Origin: Trinickia soli
GTDB lineage: Bacteria; Pseudomonadota; Gammaproteobacteria; Burkholderiales; Burkholderiaceae
Length of the DNA stretch: 64,000 nt
NCBI RefSeq assembly: GCF_002879855.1
Contig: NZ_PNYB01000005.1
Location: 124,001 to 188,000, forward strand
Direction of reading: 5' to 3'
In this document: positions 16,547 to 26,030 of the stretch, piece by piece
Position numbering within the stretch: the first letter of the stretch is position 1
Layout of the letters: every line of letters begins with the position of its first letter
Made by a program: the position numbers and the translations under genes
The notes under the pieces: generated by a model
What the model saw: the letters and a program-made list of their open reading frames with translations, nothing else
The model's database searches: none
What the model was told of the DNA's origin: nothing

Positions 16547-17383
16547 TCAACGCACGGCGCCGGCGTACTGTGCCGGCGTGACACCGAATGCGCGTACGAA
16601 CGCGCGCGTCATATGGCTTTGATCGGCGAAGCCGGCGCCGGCCGCCGCGTCGGCGAGCGCCGTGCCTTGCGCGATCAGATGACGAGCGAGCGATAAGCGG
16701 CGCTGAATCAAATACGCGTGCGGCGGCAGACCTGTGTCACGCGCAAAACCCCGCAAGAATTGAAACCGGCTCAGGCCTGCTTCGGCAGCGAGCGCCGCCA
16801 GCGTAACCGGGTTGCACGGGTCATCGTCGATGCGTGCCCGTGCCCGGCGAATCGAAGCACCGACGCCGCCATTCAGTTCGTGCGCCGGCACCCTGAGCCG
16901 CGCGGTGGTATGGGCGCGAACGACATAAGCCATCAGCACGAACAGCGATGTCTCTGTGGCAAGCGCTTCGACAGGCGCAATGGATGCGCCCATCGCCGCG
17001 GCGAAAGCATGCTCGAAGTGGGCAGTAAACGCCTGATCGTGCAATACCGGCTGCTTGAATTCGACAGCGACCGGCGCGTGCGCACCGAACTCGTTCACGA
17101 CGTCATAGATGAGTTCGGGCTCGAAGTAGAGCATGCGCCAGGCACGACCCCGCTCGTCGAACGGACTGCCGTCGTGCACCTCGCCGGGATTGGCGGTGAT
17201 GATGTCGCCGGCTCTTGCTTCGACGGGCCCGCGCCCGCTTGCCGACCGCTGCGCGCCGCGCCAGACGAGGCCAATGCCAAACGTATCGTGCGAATGTCGG
17301 CCAAACGATTGCGTCGTGTCGGCCGTCGTCGCCTGCACGCCGGCGACGACGCAACGATGCATGACGACGCGGCCGCGATTCAT
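16547..17383 (-). CDS. AraC-family transcriptional regulator
   Basis: Regulator of 278 residues. It has an N-terminal cupin-like sensing domain (SFGRHSHDTFGIGLV, GDIITANPGEVHDGSP) and two C-terminal helix-turn-helix motifs (LAALAAEAGLSRFQFLRGFARDTGLPPHAYLIQRRL and ADAAAGAGFADQSHMTRAFVRAFGVTPAQY). Its ATG overlaps the cysE stop codon by 4 bp. The eamA-type exporter follows 155 bp downstream. The arrangement suggests the protein senses a small metabolite and controls the exporter, as in many AraC-exporter pairs. Confidence 0.88.
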   Translation of the reverse strand: MNRGRVVMHRCVVAGVQATTADTTQSFGRHSHDTFGIGLVWRGAQRSASGRGPVEARAGDIITANPGEVHDGSPFDERGRAWRMLYFEPELIYDVVNEFGAHAPVAVEFKQPVLHDQAFTAHFEHAFAAAMGASIAPVEALATETSLFVLMAYVVRAHTTARLRVPAHELNGGVGASIRRARARIDDDPCNPVTLAALAAEAGLSRFQFLRGFARDTGLPPHAYLIQRRLSLARHLIAQGTALADAAAGAGFADQSHMTRAFVRAFGVTPAQYAGAVR

Positions 17384-18330
17384 CGCCGCGCTCGCCCCGG
17401 TGACTCGGGGTCACTGCTGCCGCCGCGCGCGCCCTCGCGCACGTTGCCTTGCGAGACGCTCGCGCCCGGTGCCACGCTATGGGTAAGCCAGACATTCCCG
17501 CCGATGACCGCACCGCGCCCGATCGTCACGCGGCCGAGAATCGTTGCGCCCGCGTAAATCACGACATCGTCCTCGACGATCGGATGCCGTGCGTGCCCTT
17601 TGACGAGCGTACCGTCGGCGCCGGACGGGAAACTTTTCGCGCCCAACGTCACGGCCTGATAGAGGCGCACGCGCTCGCCGATCACGGCGGTCTCACCGAT
17701 CACGACGCCCGTGCCGTGGTCGATGAAAAAGCTCGCGCCGATCTGCGCGCCAGGGTGAATATCGATGCCCGTCGCAGAATGTGCGATTTCATTGATGAAT
17801 CGTGCGAGCAGCGGCACGCCGAGCCGGTGCAACGCATGGGCCAACCGGTGATGCATGATCGCCAGTACGCCTGGGTAGCAGAGCAGGATCTCCGTGATGT
17901 GCTGCGCGGCGGGATCGCCCGCATGCGCAGCTTGAATATCACTGACGAGCATCGCCCGAATGTTCGGCAGCTGCACGGCGAACGTGCGGGTGATATCGAA
18001 CGCAAGCGCTTCGAGTTCGGGCGCGGGCGTCTCGGCGTGCTCGGGTAGAAAACGCAGCGCGCGCTTTACCTGCTCGCAGAGCAACCGCAACACGCTTTCG
18101 AGCGTGTGGCCGACGTAGTAGTCGACGCTTTCATCGGTCAAATCGGGGGCGCCGTAGTGCGTCGGAAACATGACCGCGCGCAGGGCCTCGACGATACCGA
18201 CGATGGCATGACGGGAAGGCAACTCGCGAATGCCGCGCGGATGGCGCGTGCGATGCAATGACTCGCGCGACGCACGCAGGTCGGCCACGATCTGATCGAG
18301 GCCCCAGTGATAGGAAAGCGGATTCGACAT
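17380..18330 (-). CDS. cysE: Serine O-acetyltransferase (EpsC/CysE type)
   Basis: Makes O-acetylserine from serine and acetyl-CoA, the activated precursor for cysteine. It has 316 residues, like the long EpsC-type enzymes. The helical N-domain (LPNIRAMLVSDIQAAHAGDPAA) is followed by the left-handed beta-helix with hexapeptide repeats and the catalytic DIHPGAQIGASFFIDHGTGVVIGE segment. The ATG at 18330 lacks a strong ribosome site, so the start is a best guess. It shares a 4-bp overlap with the araC-type gene. Confidence 0.88.
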   Translation of the reverse strand: MSNPLSYHWGLDQIVADLRASRESLHRTRHPRGIRELPSRHAIVGIVEALRAVMFPTHYGAPDLTDESVDYYVGHTLESVLRLLCEQVKRALRFLPEHAETPAPELEALAFDITRTFAVQLPNIRAMLVSDIQAAHAGDPAAQHITEILLCYPGVLAIMHHRLAHALHRLGVPLLARFINEIAHSATGIDIHPGAQIGASFFIDHGTGVVIGETAVIGERVRLYQAVTLGAKSFPSGADGTLVKGHARHPIVEDDVVIYAGATILGRVTIGRGAVIGGNVWLTHSVAPGASVSQGNVREGARGGSSDPESPGRARR

Positions 18331-18446
18331 GGTGATGGAAACGGCCGGCGATGCTGCTTCGAAAAACGGAGATCCGCAGAGATTACCGCGTTTTATGCGA
18401 TGTTGCGCAAGCGCACCGGATTTGGCCGCAGACCCGGCGCATCGCC

Positions 18447-18683
18447 CTACACGGTGAGACTGCTCGCATCGATCCAACGCACGGCCCAATCGCGCGCATG
18501 GGCGATCGCGGCGGCTTCGTCTGCGAACCGCAGTTCGCTCGGGAAAAAGCGATTGGCAACGAGCTCACCGTCGCTTGAGCGTGAAATCACGACATACGGC
18601 TGATAGCTGCCATCGCTTGCGCGCGCGGGCGCGCAGTTAAGCAAGTATCCGCGATGCGTGAATGCGGCGTCGGGGTAATGCAT
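18447..18683 (-). CDS. Small hypothetical protein, possibly CV_2116-like
   Basis: Cytosolic protein of 78 residues starting MHYPDAAFTHRGYLLNCAPA. GGGAGG lies 9 bp before the ATG. The pattern (short beta strands, then DEAAAIAHARDWAVRWID at the C-terminus) recalls small Burkholderia proteins annotated with a CV_2116 domain, but I am not sure of this. The frame is open further upstream with a Cys-rich stretch (GACCCGCAAH); the strong ribosome site argues against using it. No function is known. Confidence 0.65.
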   Translation of the reverse strand: MHYPDAAFTHRGYLLNCAPARASDGSYQPYVVISRSSDGELVANRFFPSELRFADEAAAIAHARDWAVRWIDASSLTV

Positions 18684-19077
18684 GGCGATCTGCCTCCCTT
18701 GATACGCTTGCTGCGTCGTCGTGCGATGCGCCGCGCAGCCGCAACAGCAAGCGCCTGACTGCGTTTTCACCACGGGCGCCAGCTTGCAGGATTCGAATCA
18801 TACTCTGTAGGAAACGCCGGTTCTATCGAAATTAATCGCGTTTTTTCGACTGCTGGGAGGAAAGGGCCGCGGCGGCACGCCAGGTTTGGGCCGGAACGGC
18901 TCTTGCTCGCCAAGCCGGTTGCCGCGACCCGTGCGAGCGTTCGGCGCGACTGTGCGCCAGCGCACCCGAAACGCTTGAAGTTGTTACCGGCTGCGCTAGC
19001 ATGAGCAAACGACCGTGCGTGTTCGGCGCATCCGCGTGGCGGGTACGAATCGGACCTGAAAACACTTGCGAACGATC
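18684..19077. other. Gap between divergent small gene and membrane-protein gene
   Basis: About 390 bp with no coding-like frame. An AT-richer patch (GAAATTAATCGCG and a T6 run near 18828-18846) may mark a promoter or terminator. Otherwise nothing is recognised. Confidence 0.35.
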
Positions 19078-19563
19078 ATGACCGCGAGCCATCCGAGCAA
19101 TCCGAGCCGACCCTTACCCAGCGCCCAGACGCGACGCATGCGCGCTTCCCGCCCGCCCCGCCGTGCTCCACTCGAGCCGCGCTCCGCCAGACGCTTCTCG
19201 ATCGCACTCGCATGTCTGGGCGTGAGCTACGCGCTCGCCTGGCTTGAGCTATCGCTCGGGCAGAACGCACCGATCGCGCCGGACGGCGCGGCGTCCGTCT
19301 CCACTGCGATGGCGGCCGCTCTCACTGCGCGCGCCCTCGTCGGTCTGCTGTATGTGTTCGTCGCGCTGCGCCACGCGTGGGCGAGATGGGTCACAGTCGT
19401 CCTCTGTTTCGCGTCGGTCGTGCTGGTCGCGCCGTTGCTACCGGCCGAATGGCGCGTGTTTCCCGTCGGCGCACTCGTGACAGGACTCGGGTTGGCGGCC
19501 AAGCTCGCCGCGGCCATCCTCTTGACGCTGCCGCTGCGCACCCGGAGCCAGACGCGCTCATAA
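19078..19563 (+). CDS. Small integral membrane protein, unknown function
   Basis: Protein of 161 residues. An Arg/Pro-rich cytosolic N-terminus of about 40 residues is followed by four hydrophobic segments (starting at FSIALACLGVSYALAWLEL). The family is not recognised; DoxX-like or DUF-type four-helix membrane proteins look similar. The ATG at 19078 has no strong ribosome site, and a TTG at 19066 is possible. The SDR gene follows after 56 bp and may be co-transcribed. Confidence 0.6.
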   Translation: MTASHPSNPSRPLPSAQTRRMRASRPPRRAPLEPRSARRFSIALACLGVSYALAWLELSLGQNAPIAPDGAASVSTAMAAALTARALVGLLYVFVALRHAWARWVTVVLCFASVVLVAPLLPAEWRVFPVGALVTGLGLAAKLAAAILLTLPLRTRSQTRS

Positions 19564-19619
19564 TGCGCTGGACGCGGCGAACGCGGTCGCGCATGGCACT
19601 TTTCGATCGAGGACTCCAC

Positions 19620-20222
19620 ATGAAAATCGTCGTAATCGGGGCGAGCGGAACGCTCGGCCGAGCGGTCTGCGCTGAACTGAAGCAACGCCACGAAGTGATC
19701 GAAGTCGGCGCCACGCGCGGCGACTATCACGTCGATGCAACCAACCTGCCGAGCGTCGAGCGGCTCTTTCATGAAATCGGCCGCGTCGACGCCGTCGTCG
19801 CGACGATCGGCAAAGTGCACTTCGGGCCTTTCCGTGAAATGACTGCCGATCAATTTTGGATCGGCCTGCGCGACAAACTCATGGGCCAGATCAATGTTGT
19901 GCTGGCCGCGCAGCATCATGTCAACGACGGCGGCTCGTTCACGCTGACGGGCGGCATTCTGGCCGACGAACCGATTCGCGAAGGGATCAATGCGACCACC
20001 GTGAATTTTGCGCTGGAGGGGTTCGTCCGCGGCGCGGCGATCGAACTGCCGCGCGGGCTGCGCATCAATCTCGTGAGTCCGACCCTCCTCGAGGAATCGG
20101 CGCAAGCTTATGGCTCGTACTTTCGCGGGTTCGAACCGGTCAGCGCGCAACGCGCTGCGTTGGCTTTCTGCCGAAGTGTGGAAGGCGCGCAGACAGGGCG
20201 CGTCTATCGGGTGGGCAGCTAG
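19620..20222 (+). CDS. Short-chain dehydrogenase/reductase (short form)
   Basis: NAD(P)-binding oxidoreductase of 200 residues, shorter than the usual 250. The cofactor site is KIVVIGASGTLGRAVCAEL, with DATNLPSVERLF and VVATIGKVHFGPF as the next landmarks. The usual YxxxK catalytic pair is not present in its normal form (the region reads INATTVNFALEGFVRGAAIELP), a feature of this atypical SDR group. GAGG stands 7 bp before the ATG. The substrate is unknown. Confidence 0.82.
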   Translation: MKIVVIGASGTLGRAVCAELKQRHEVIEVGATRGDYHVDATNLPSVERLFHEIGRVDAVVATIGKVHFGPFREMTADQFWIGLRDKLMGQINVVLAAQHHVNDGGSFTLTGGILADEPIREGINATTVNFALEGFVRGAAIELPRGLRINLVSPTLLEESAQAYGSYFRGFEPVSAQRAALAFCRSVEGAQTGRVYRVGS

Positions 20223-20311
20223 GCTGGCACGGCGGACGCGCGGCCAAAAAATGAAGCGCGACGCCCAGACGGATCGTCGCGCTTGACAGCGGCACCTTGA
20301 AACGAAAATGC

Positions 20312-20345
20312 ATCACGGGTGGGGGCACAAGCCGCCACCCGTGAT
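20312..20345 (-). terminator. Rho-independent terminator of the aldehyde dehydrogenase gene
   Basis: ATCACGGGTGG (20312-20322) pairs perfectly with CCACCCGTGAT (20335-20345). Read on the minus strand the stem is followed by GCATTTTCGTTTC, giving a T-rich tail. It begins 6 bp after the stop codon of the dehydrogenase gene, the expected place. Confidence 0.8.
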
Positions 20346-20350
20346 TGTGC

Positions 20351-21931
20351 TCAACGACGCTCGAACGCGCCGTCGCGCAGGCGCCAGAGGTTCAGCGGAT
20401 TGTCGTCCTGGACGGCCTGCGGCAGCAGCTCCGCCGGCAGGTCCTGATAGCAGACCGGTCGCAAGAACCGCTCGATCGCGAGCGTGCCGACCGAGGTCGA
20501 GCGCGGATCGGACGTGGCCGGGAACGGGCCGCCATGCACCATCGCATGGGACACTTCGACGCCGGTCGAGAAACCGTTCGCCAGAATGCGGCCCGCCTTG
20601 CGCTCCAGCGTCGGCACCAGCTTGCGCGCAAGCTCGACATCTTCGGGTTCCATCTGCAGCGTGGCCGTCAATTGCCCTTCCAAATGCTCGGCCAGCTCGA
20701 TCATTTCCTCGACGTTCGCGCAGGTCACGACGAGCGAAGTCGGCCCGAAAATTTCGTCCTCAAGCGGCGGCGCCGCCAAAAAACGCTGCTGCGTCGTGGC
20801 GAACAGTTCAGGCAGCGCCGAGTGATGCGCGTCCGTGCTCGCGCCCTGGGCGACATGGCTCACGCCCTCCACTTCCGCACGCTTTTTCACGCCGTCGCGG
20901 TAAGCACTTGCAATACCGGCCGTCAGCATCGTTTGCGCGCCCTTCTTCTCGAGCGCTTTCGCGGCGGCATCGATGAACGCTTGTCGATGCGGCCCATCGA
21001 GCACGACGACGAGCCCCGGATTGGTACAGAACTGCCCGACGCCGAGCGTCAGCGAGTCGACGAAGCCGTTCGCCACAGCATCGGCCCGCGCCGCCAACGC
21101 GCCCGGCAGGACGAAGCACGGGTTGATGCTGCTCATTTCGGCGTAAACAGGAATCGGCTCACGACGGCGTGCGGCGATGTTCATCAACGCGATGCCGCCT
21201 CCGCGCGAACCCGTGAAACCGACCGCCTTGATAGCCGGATGCGCCACGAGCGCTTCGCCGACAGCGTTACCCGCGCCCAGCACGAGCGCAAAAACGCCCG
21301 CCGGCAAACCGCATTCGGCCACGGCTTCCTGGATCGCGCGGCCCACGAGTTCCGAGGTGCCGAGGTGCGCCGGGTGCGCTTTGACGACGACGGGACAGCC
21401 GGCGGCCAGCGCCGAGGCCGTATCGCCGCCCGCGACGGAAAATGCGAGTGGGAAGTTGCTTGCACCGAATACGGCCACCGGACCGACCGGAATCTTCTGC
21501 AGGCGCAAATCCGAGCGCGGCAGCGGCTTGCGATCCGGCAACGCGGAATCGAGCGTCGCAGTGAGCCAGCGGCCGTCGCGCACGAGTTGAGCAAACAGCT
21601 TGAGCTGGCCGACCGTGCGTGCACGCTCGCCTTCCAGGCGCGCCTTGGGCAGCGCCGATTCCGCGTGGCCGCGTTCGATCAGCGCGTCGCCCAGCGCAAG
21701 GATGCGTTCGGCGATCGTTTCCAGCAAACGCGCACGCGTTTCGAGCGGCGCCTGGCGGAACGGATCGAACGCCGCTTGCGCGAGCCGGCAAGCGCGATCG
21801 ACGTCGTTCGCATCGCCGGCGCCGAACTCCGGCTCCATTTCAACGTTACGGGCCGGGTCGAACGCGCGCAACGTACCGGCATTGCCACGCACCGCGGCGC
21901 CGCCGATCAGCATATCTCCCGTGATCTGCAT
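20351..21931 (-). CDS. 2,5-dioxovalerate (alpha-ketoglutarate semialdehyde) dehydrogenase family
   Basis: NAD(P)-dependent aldehyde dehydrogenase of 526 residues, the length of the KGSADH group that oxidises alpha-ketoglutarate semialdehyde from sugar acids or hydroxyproline. The cofactor region is [20 protein letters not shown], the general base is in AEMSSINP and the catalytic Cys in [10 protein letters not shown]. The N-terminus [14 protein letters not shown] is typical. GGAGAA precedes the ATG by 7 bp. A good terminator follows. No sugar-acid or hydroxyproline genes are nearby, so the exact substrate is inferred from family only. Confidence 0.88.
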   Translation of the reverse strand: MQITGDMLIGGAAVRGNAGTLRAFDPARNVEMEPEFGAGDANDVDRACRLAQAAFDPFRQAPLETRARLLETIAERILALGDALIERGHAESALPKARLEGERARTVGQLKLFAQLVRDGRWLTATLDSALPDRKPLPRSDLRLQKIPVGPVAVFGASNFPLAFSVAGGDTASALAAGCPVVVKAHPAHLGTSELVGRAIQEAVAECGLPAGVFALVLGAGNAVGEALVAHPAIKAVGFTGSRGGGIALMNIAARRREPIPVYAEMSSINPCFVLPGALAARADAVANGFVDSLTLGVGQFCTNPGLVVVLDGPHRQAFIDAAAKALEKKGAQTMLTAGIASAYRDGVKKRAEVEGVSHVAQGASTDAHHSALPELFATTQQRFLAAPPLEDEIFGPTSLVVTCANVEEMIELAEHLEGQLTATLQMEPEDVELARKLVPTLERKAGRILANGFSTGVEVSHAMVHGGPFPATSDPRSTSVGTLAIERFLRPVCYQDLPAELLPQAVQDDNPLNLWRLRDGAFERR

Positions 21932-22080
21932 CGTAGGATTCTCCAATTTGAGCCGGCACGTGGTCCGGCAGTAGTCGCAATTGCGTTGACGGGCAAAACC
22001 GCGTCGGAACCGTCGATCTTCGCATGAATCCGGATTTTTCGAGCAACCTGGGCCGCGTGCCCAAATGCTGAGACGATTCA

Positions 22081-22301
22081 CTCCCGAAAACGCTCACCTT
22101 ACTCCTCCATCAGCGCAGCAAGGTGAGCATTGGCGCCGCAAGACGAATCACGAAAACGGGCGCGTCGAGGGGTCAAGCCGCGTCCCGATAGCGGTTTGAC
22201 GCGGGTTTCACGGGGAATGCCGGTCTGATGGCAACAAGCTGACGTGAGCGCGACTGGCAACACGGAACTCACCGCAGCGAACTCCCGTAAAGACTCACCT
22301 C
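22081..22301. repeat. Dispersed motif cluster A: TCCYG-N6-CTCACC copies
   Basis: Two clear plus-strand copies of a 20-bp dispersed motif, CTCCCGAAAACGCTCACCTT at 22081-22100 and CTCCCGTAAAGACTCACCTC at 22282-22301. A diverged opposite-strand copy is at 22120-22139. The first and the reversed copy face each other, so GCTCACCTT and AAGGTGAGC can form a 9-bp stem. The cluster lies in the 412-bp gap (21932-22343) between the dehydrogenase start and the mntH end; nothing else is recognised in that gap. Confidence 0.75.
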
Positions 22302-22343
22302 AAGCGGTCGGGTCCTGGCAATCCGATGCGGCGCAGGGGCCAT

Positions 22344-23639
22344 TCAAAACGGCCATGCTTGCATTAGCAGCAGCGCATTCATCGCCATGACGATGACCAA
22401 CGCCGCCACGGCGACCGACTGCGTGGCAAGGCCCAGCCGGTGCTCGCCCATGACAGAGCGGCTGCGCGCGAGCACGATCAACGCGAGCATGGGCACGGGC
22501 ACGGTCAGGCTCAGCACGACCTGACTCAATACGAGCGCGCGTGTCACGCCAAGACCCAGCGCGACGACGATGAAAGCCGGCGTCATCGTCACCGCACGGC
22601 GCAGCCATAACGGCAGCGACACGCCGAGAAAATCCTGCATGATCATCTGTCCGGCCATCGTGCCGACCACCGAACTCGAAATGCCCGAAGCCATCAACGA
22701 GGTCAGAAACAGTCCGGCGGCCATCGAGCCGAACAGCGGTGTCAGGGTGCGGTAAGCCATGCCGATGTCCGTCACTTCGCGATGCGCCCCATGAAACGCG
22801 CCGCACGCCATGATGACCATGGCCATGTTGACGAGCCCCGCTACCGTCAATGCGATCACCACCTCGGCGTTCGAGTAGCGCACGAGCTTTGCGCGCTCTT
22901 GCTCCGTGCGCGGCCTGATACGCTGCCCTGTCAATCCCGAATGCAGGAACAACGCATGCGGCATGATCGTCGCACCGACGATGCCGGCCGCCACGACGAG
23001 CGCCTCACGATCGGGCGCCGTCGGCACCAGCGCGCCGTACAGCACTGCCCCCCAGGGCACGTGAACGAATAGCAGCTGTGCGATGTAGGCGATCGCAATG
23101 AGGCCGACGAGCGCGCCGATTGCCACTTCGAGCGGGCGAAAGCCCCGGCTTTGCAACATCAACAACAGCCACGTGAAGACGGCCGTCACCGCCATGCCGA
23201 GTAACAGCGGAATATGCGCAAGCAGCGAGAAGCCGATCGCACCGCCGAGAAATTCGGCGAGATCGGTCGCCATCGCCGCAATCTCGCCGACGCCCCACAT
23301 CGCCAGCACGAGCGAGCGCGGCAACCGCTGTGCGCAAAGCGAAGCCACGCTGAGCCCGCTCACGATGCCGAGCCTCGCCGAAACAGCTTGAAACAGCATC
23401 GCCGCCAGATTGGCGAACAGCACGGCCCACAACAGCGAATAACCATAGGCGGCGCCGGCCTGCAGATTCGTCGCGAGATTGCCCGGGTCCATATACGCCA
23501 CCGAAACGACGACTGCGGGGCCCGCGAACGGCAGCAAAAGGCGCACGCCACGCCGACGGCCGTCAAGCGCTTCGCTTACCTGCGACGCAGTGCGCGCGCT
23601 CCAGTTGCGCTCGCGCTCGGACAACCGCGTGTCGTTCAT
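22344..23639 (-). CDS. mntH: Nramp-family manganese/divalent metal transporter
   Basis: Proton-coupled inner-membrane importer of Mn2+ and Fe2+, 431 residues and about 11 helices. The metal-site motifs are present: SVAYMDPGNLATNLQAG in helix 1 and GATIMPHALFLHSG in helix 6. The ATG at 23639 has GAGG 8 bp upstream; a TTG two codons earlier is less likely. It stands alone. I see no obvious MntR or Fur box in the 160 bp upstream. Confidence 0.93.
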   Translation of the reverse strand: MNDTRLSERERNWSARTASQVSEALDGRRRGVRLLLPFAGPAVVVSVAYMDPGNLATNLQAGAAYGYSLLWAVLFANLAAMLFQAVSARLGIVSGLSVASLCAQRLPRSLVLAMWGVGEIAAMATDLAEFLGGAIGFSLLAHIPLLLGMAVTAVFTWLLLMLQSRGFRPLEVAIGALVGLIAIAYIAQLLFVHVPWGAVLYGALVPTAPDREALVVAAGIVGATIMPHALFLHSGLTGQRIRPRTEQERAKLVRYSNAEVVIALTVAGLVNMAMVIMACGAFHGAHREVTDIGMAYRTLTPLFGSMAAGLFLTSLMASGISSSVVGTMAGQMIMQDFLGVSLPLWLRRAVTMTPAFIVVALGLGVTRALVLSQVVLSLTVPVPMLALIVLARSRSVMGEHRLGLATQSVAVAALVIVMAMNALLLMQAWPF

Positions 23640-23798
23640 GGGCAAGCCTCGCTCAAAGCCGGAAGCGCGCGCCGCACGGTTGGCGACGCGCGCTGGGTCC
23701 CGGCCCGTGTCTTTCAGATGCCAAGTTTGGCAGTGTTTTTCGCTTTCGGCAGCGTCTGCTGCAGCCGCCGTGCCACATCAACAATCGGCGGACTTATC

Positions 23799-23945
23799 AT
23801 GTGGATTCCGGCGCCGCTCGCCTGGCTCGGCGGCGCGCTGATGGTGGCGTCCCGTTGGCTGCGCGAAGGTCACAGGCCATCGGGTCGATATCGCCGGCTG
23901 CCGCCGAGCGCAAGACGCCCTGCCCTCGAGGAACTACCGCGATGA
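23799..23945 (+). CDS. Possible small protein upstream of truncated cytochrome
   Basis: Frame of 48 residues (MWIPAPLAWLGGALMVASRW then an Arg-rich tail) with one hydrophobic helix. Its stop overlaps the ATG of the cytochrome gene (ATGA), which is the main reason to think it is translated. No clear ribosome site precedes it, and it may simply be a leader frame. No family is recognised. Confidence 0.3.
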   Translation: MWIPAPLAWLGGALMVASRWLREGHRPSGRYRRLPPSARRPALEELPR

Positions 23946-24541
23946 TCAAGCCGCCTCGCATGGCCACGGAACTGCTGGCGCTGACGTTGCCGGCCGTGCT
24001 CGCGATCGCCATGGGCAACGCCAAACATGCGGCGTCACCGGCTGCACAGCCGACGCTTTCCGCCGACCCAGCCATGCTCGCGCGTGGCGAATATATCGCG
24101 AAGGCAGCCGACTGCGCCGGTTGTCACACCGCCCCCAGCGGCGGCGCGCCGTTCGCGGGCGGTCTCGGCATGGGTTCACCGTTCGGCACGATCAAGTCGA
24201 GCAACATCACGCCGGACCCGCGCTATGGCATCGGTCGCTATACGTTGAGCGATTTCGATCAAGCCGTCCGCCACGGTGTCGCCCCAGGTGGCAAAGCGCT
24301 TTATCCGGCCATGCCATACCCCGAATTCTCGAAGATGTCCGACGAAGACCTGCGTGCGCTCTACGCTTATCTGATGCAGCGTGTCGCCCCAGTCGCCAAG
24401 CCCAACGAACCGGCCGATGTCGCCTTTCCGTTCAATCAGCGCTGGATGCTATATGGCTGGCCGTTGGCGTTCATGCCGCGCGGCGGGTTCAACTCGCACG
24501 CGCCGAATGACCCGCAGTGGACACGCCGCCCATCCCAATAA
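23942..24541 (+). pseudogene. Truncated cytochrome c (first heme domain of a multi-heme dehydrogenase subunit)
   Basis: Encodes 199 residues: a hydrophobic N-terminal export signal, then one heme site CAGCH at about residue 55 within RGEYIAKAADCAGCHTAPSGGAPFAGG. The sequence follows the alcohol/gluconate dehydrogenase cytochrome subunit, which normally has about 430 residues and three CxxCH sites. It stops just after PNDPQWTRRP, where the family continues with the second heme domain. No further heme motif appears downstream, and no flavin or PQQ dehydrogenase subunit is adjacent. It is therefore probably a remnant, though a secreted one-heme protein cannot be excluded. Confidence 0.7.
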
Positions 24542-24731
24542 GCGGGGGCTGACGCACGCCCAACCGCTGCCCTGGCCCCAGGCCCCGGCGATTGTCGTGC
24601 GAACGTAAGCCAGCCGCTTTACACTGCGCCTATCGTGTCCACCGCAGCGCCGGCGCTCGCTTCATGTTTAATTCGTTCTCGTCCATCCATCCGTCAGCTG
24701 CCCGACGCAGCCCCATTTCCGCCTGCTGACC

Positions 24732-26030
24732 ATGCCCTCCTGTCCCGCGCTTTTCATCGGCGCCATGGCATCGGGCCAAGGCAAGACCACCATCACGGCG
24801 GCGCTCGCGCGCTCTCATCGACGCCGCGGTTTGCGCGTGCGCGTCTTCAAGACGGGCCCCGACTTCCTCGATCCGACGATTCTCGAGCGCGCGAGCGGCC
24901 TACCCGTCGATTCGCTTGACCTTTGGATGGTGGGCGAAGCCGCCTGCCGGCAATTGCTGGCCGAGGCCGCGGGCGAAGCCGATCTGATTCTCGTCGAAGG
25001 CATGATGGGGCTGTTCGACGGCACGCCGAGCGGCGCCGATCTGGCATTGCGATTCGGGCTGCCCGTCGCCGCCGTCATCGATGCCCAGGCGATGGCGCAA
25101 ACATTCGGCGCGGTCGCCTTGGGGCTCGGGCGCTTCAACCCGTCGCTGAACTTCCATGGCGTCTTCGCCAATCGCGTCGGCTCCGCGTACCACGCACGCA
25201 TGCTCGAAGACGCTTTGCCGCCCGACGTTCGCTGGCTCGGTCACGTCCCTGGCACCCAGGACATCGCCCTGCCCGAGCGGCATCTGGGTCTTCATCCGGC
25301 GATCGAAATCGACGACCTCGACGAGCGGATCGACCGTGCCGCCGATGCGCTCGCGCCGACCGCGCTCGCGCAGTTGCCCGCGCCTGTGGTTTTCGACGCG
25401 CCGCCGCGCGCGCCGGTGCCGCGCCTTCTTGACGGGCTGCGCATCGCCGTTGCACGCGACGCCGCGTTCTCGTTCGTCTATCCGGCAAACCTGCGTTTGC
25501 TCGACGCGCTAGGCGCGCAAGTCAGCGAATTTTCACCGCTTGCCGATGAACCGCTGCCCGCGCAAATCGACGCGCTCTATTTGCCGGGCGGCTATCCCGA
25601 ACTGCACGCAGCCGAACTTGCGCGTAATACCCGCACGTCGGATGCGATTCGCGCCCACGCGCAAGCGGGGCGCCCGATCTTCGCCGAATGCGGCGGCATG
25701 CTTTATCTGCTCGAAACGCTGACAGACAGCGCGGGCGAGACAACGCCAATGCTCGGCCTGCTGCCCGGCCATGCGACGCTCGGCAAACAACTCGCCGCGC
25801 TTGGCATGCAGTCGGTCGTCGGCAACCACGGCGAGTTGCGCGGCCAGACGTTCCACTATTCGCACGTCAAGACACCTCTGGCGCCTGCCTTGACGGCCAC
25901 CTACGCGCAATCGGATGCACCTGGCGAATCGATCTATCGCTCGGGGGCGATCGTTGCCTCTTACCTGCACGGGTATTGGCCCACCAATCCGGCCTTCACG
26001 GCCGCCCTATTCCATGGCGATCCCATTTGA
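24732..26030 (+). CDS. cobB: Cobyrinate a,c-diamide synthase
   Basis: ATP- and glutamine-dependent amidation of the corrin ring in adenosylcobalamin synthesis, 432 residues. The N-terminal P-loop is GAMASGQGKTTITAALAR, followed by KTGPDFLDP and VEGMMGLFDG. The C-terminal class I glutaminase-like domain shows LPGGYPELHAAELA and the catalytic Cys in FAECGGMLYL. bluB overlaps its end by 17 bp. Other cob genes are not in the window, and no cobalamin riboswitch is evident in the 190 bp upstream. The pathway connects with the B12-dependent ribonucleotide reductase at 50-52 kb. Confidence 0.93.
   Translation: MPSCPALFIGAMASGQGKTTITAALARSHRRRGLRVRVFKTGPDFLDPTILERASGLPVDSLDLWMVGEAACRQLLAEAAGEADLILVEGMMGLFDGTPSGADLALRFGLPVAAVIDAQAMAQTFGAVALGLGRFNPSLNFHGVFANRVGSAYHARMLEDALPPDVRWLGHVPGTQDIALPERHLGLHPAIEIDDLDERIDRAADALAPTALAQLPAPVVFDAPPRAPVPRLLDGLRIAVARDAAFSFVYPANLRLLDALGAQVSEFSPLADEPLPAQIDALYLPGGYPELHAAELARNTRTSDAIRAHAQAGRPIFAECGGMLYLLETLTDSAGETTPMLGLLPGHATLGKQLAALGMQSVVGNHGELRGQTFHYSHVKTPLAPALTATYAQSDAPGESIYRSGAIVASYLHGYWPTNPAFTAALFHGDPI

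Noticed and set aside
20345-22027. Plus-strand open frame of 560 codons
   Set aside because: It is the antisense of the aldehyde dehydrogenase gene, whose motifs are complete; the frame lacks any domain.
24542-24731. Cobalamin riboswitch before cobB
   Set aside because: The space is only 190 bp and no B12 box or matching stem arrangement was found by eye.
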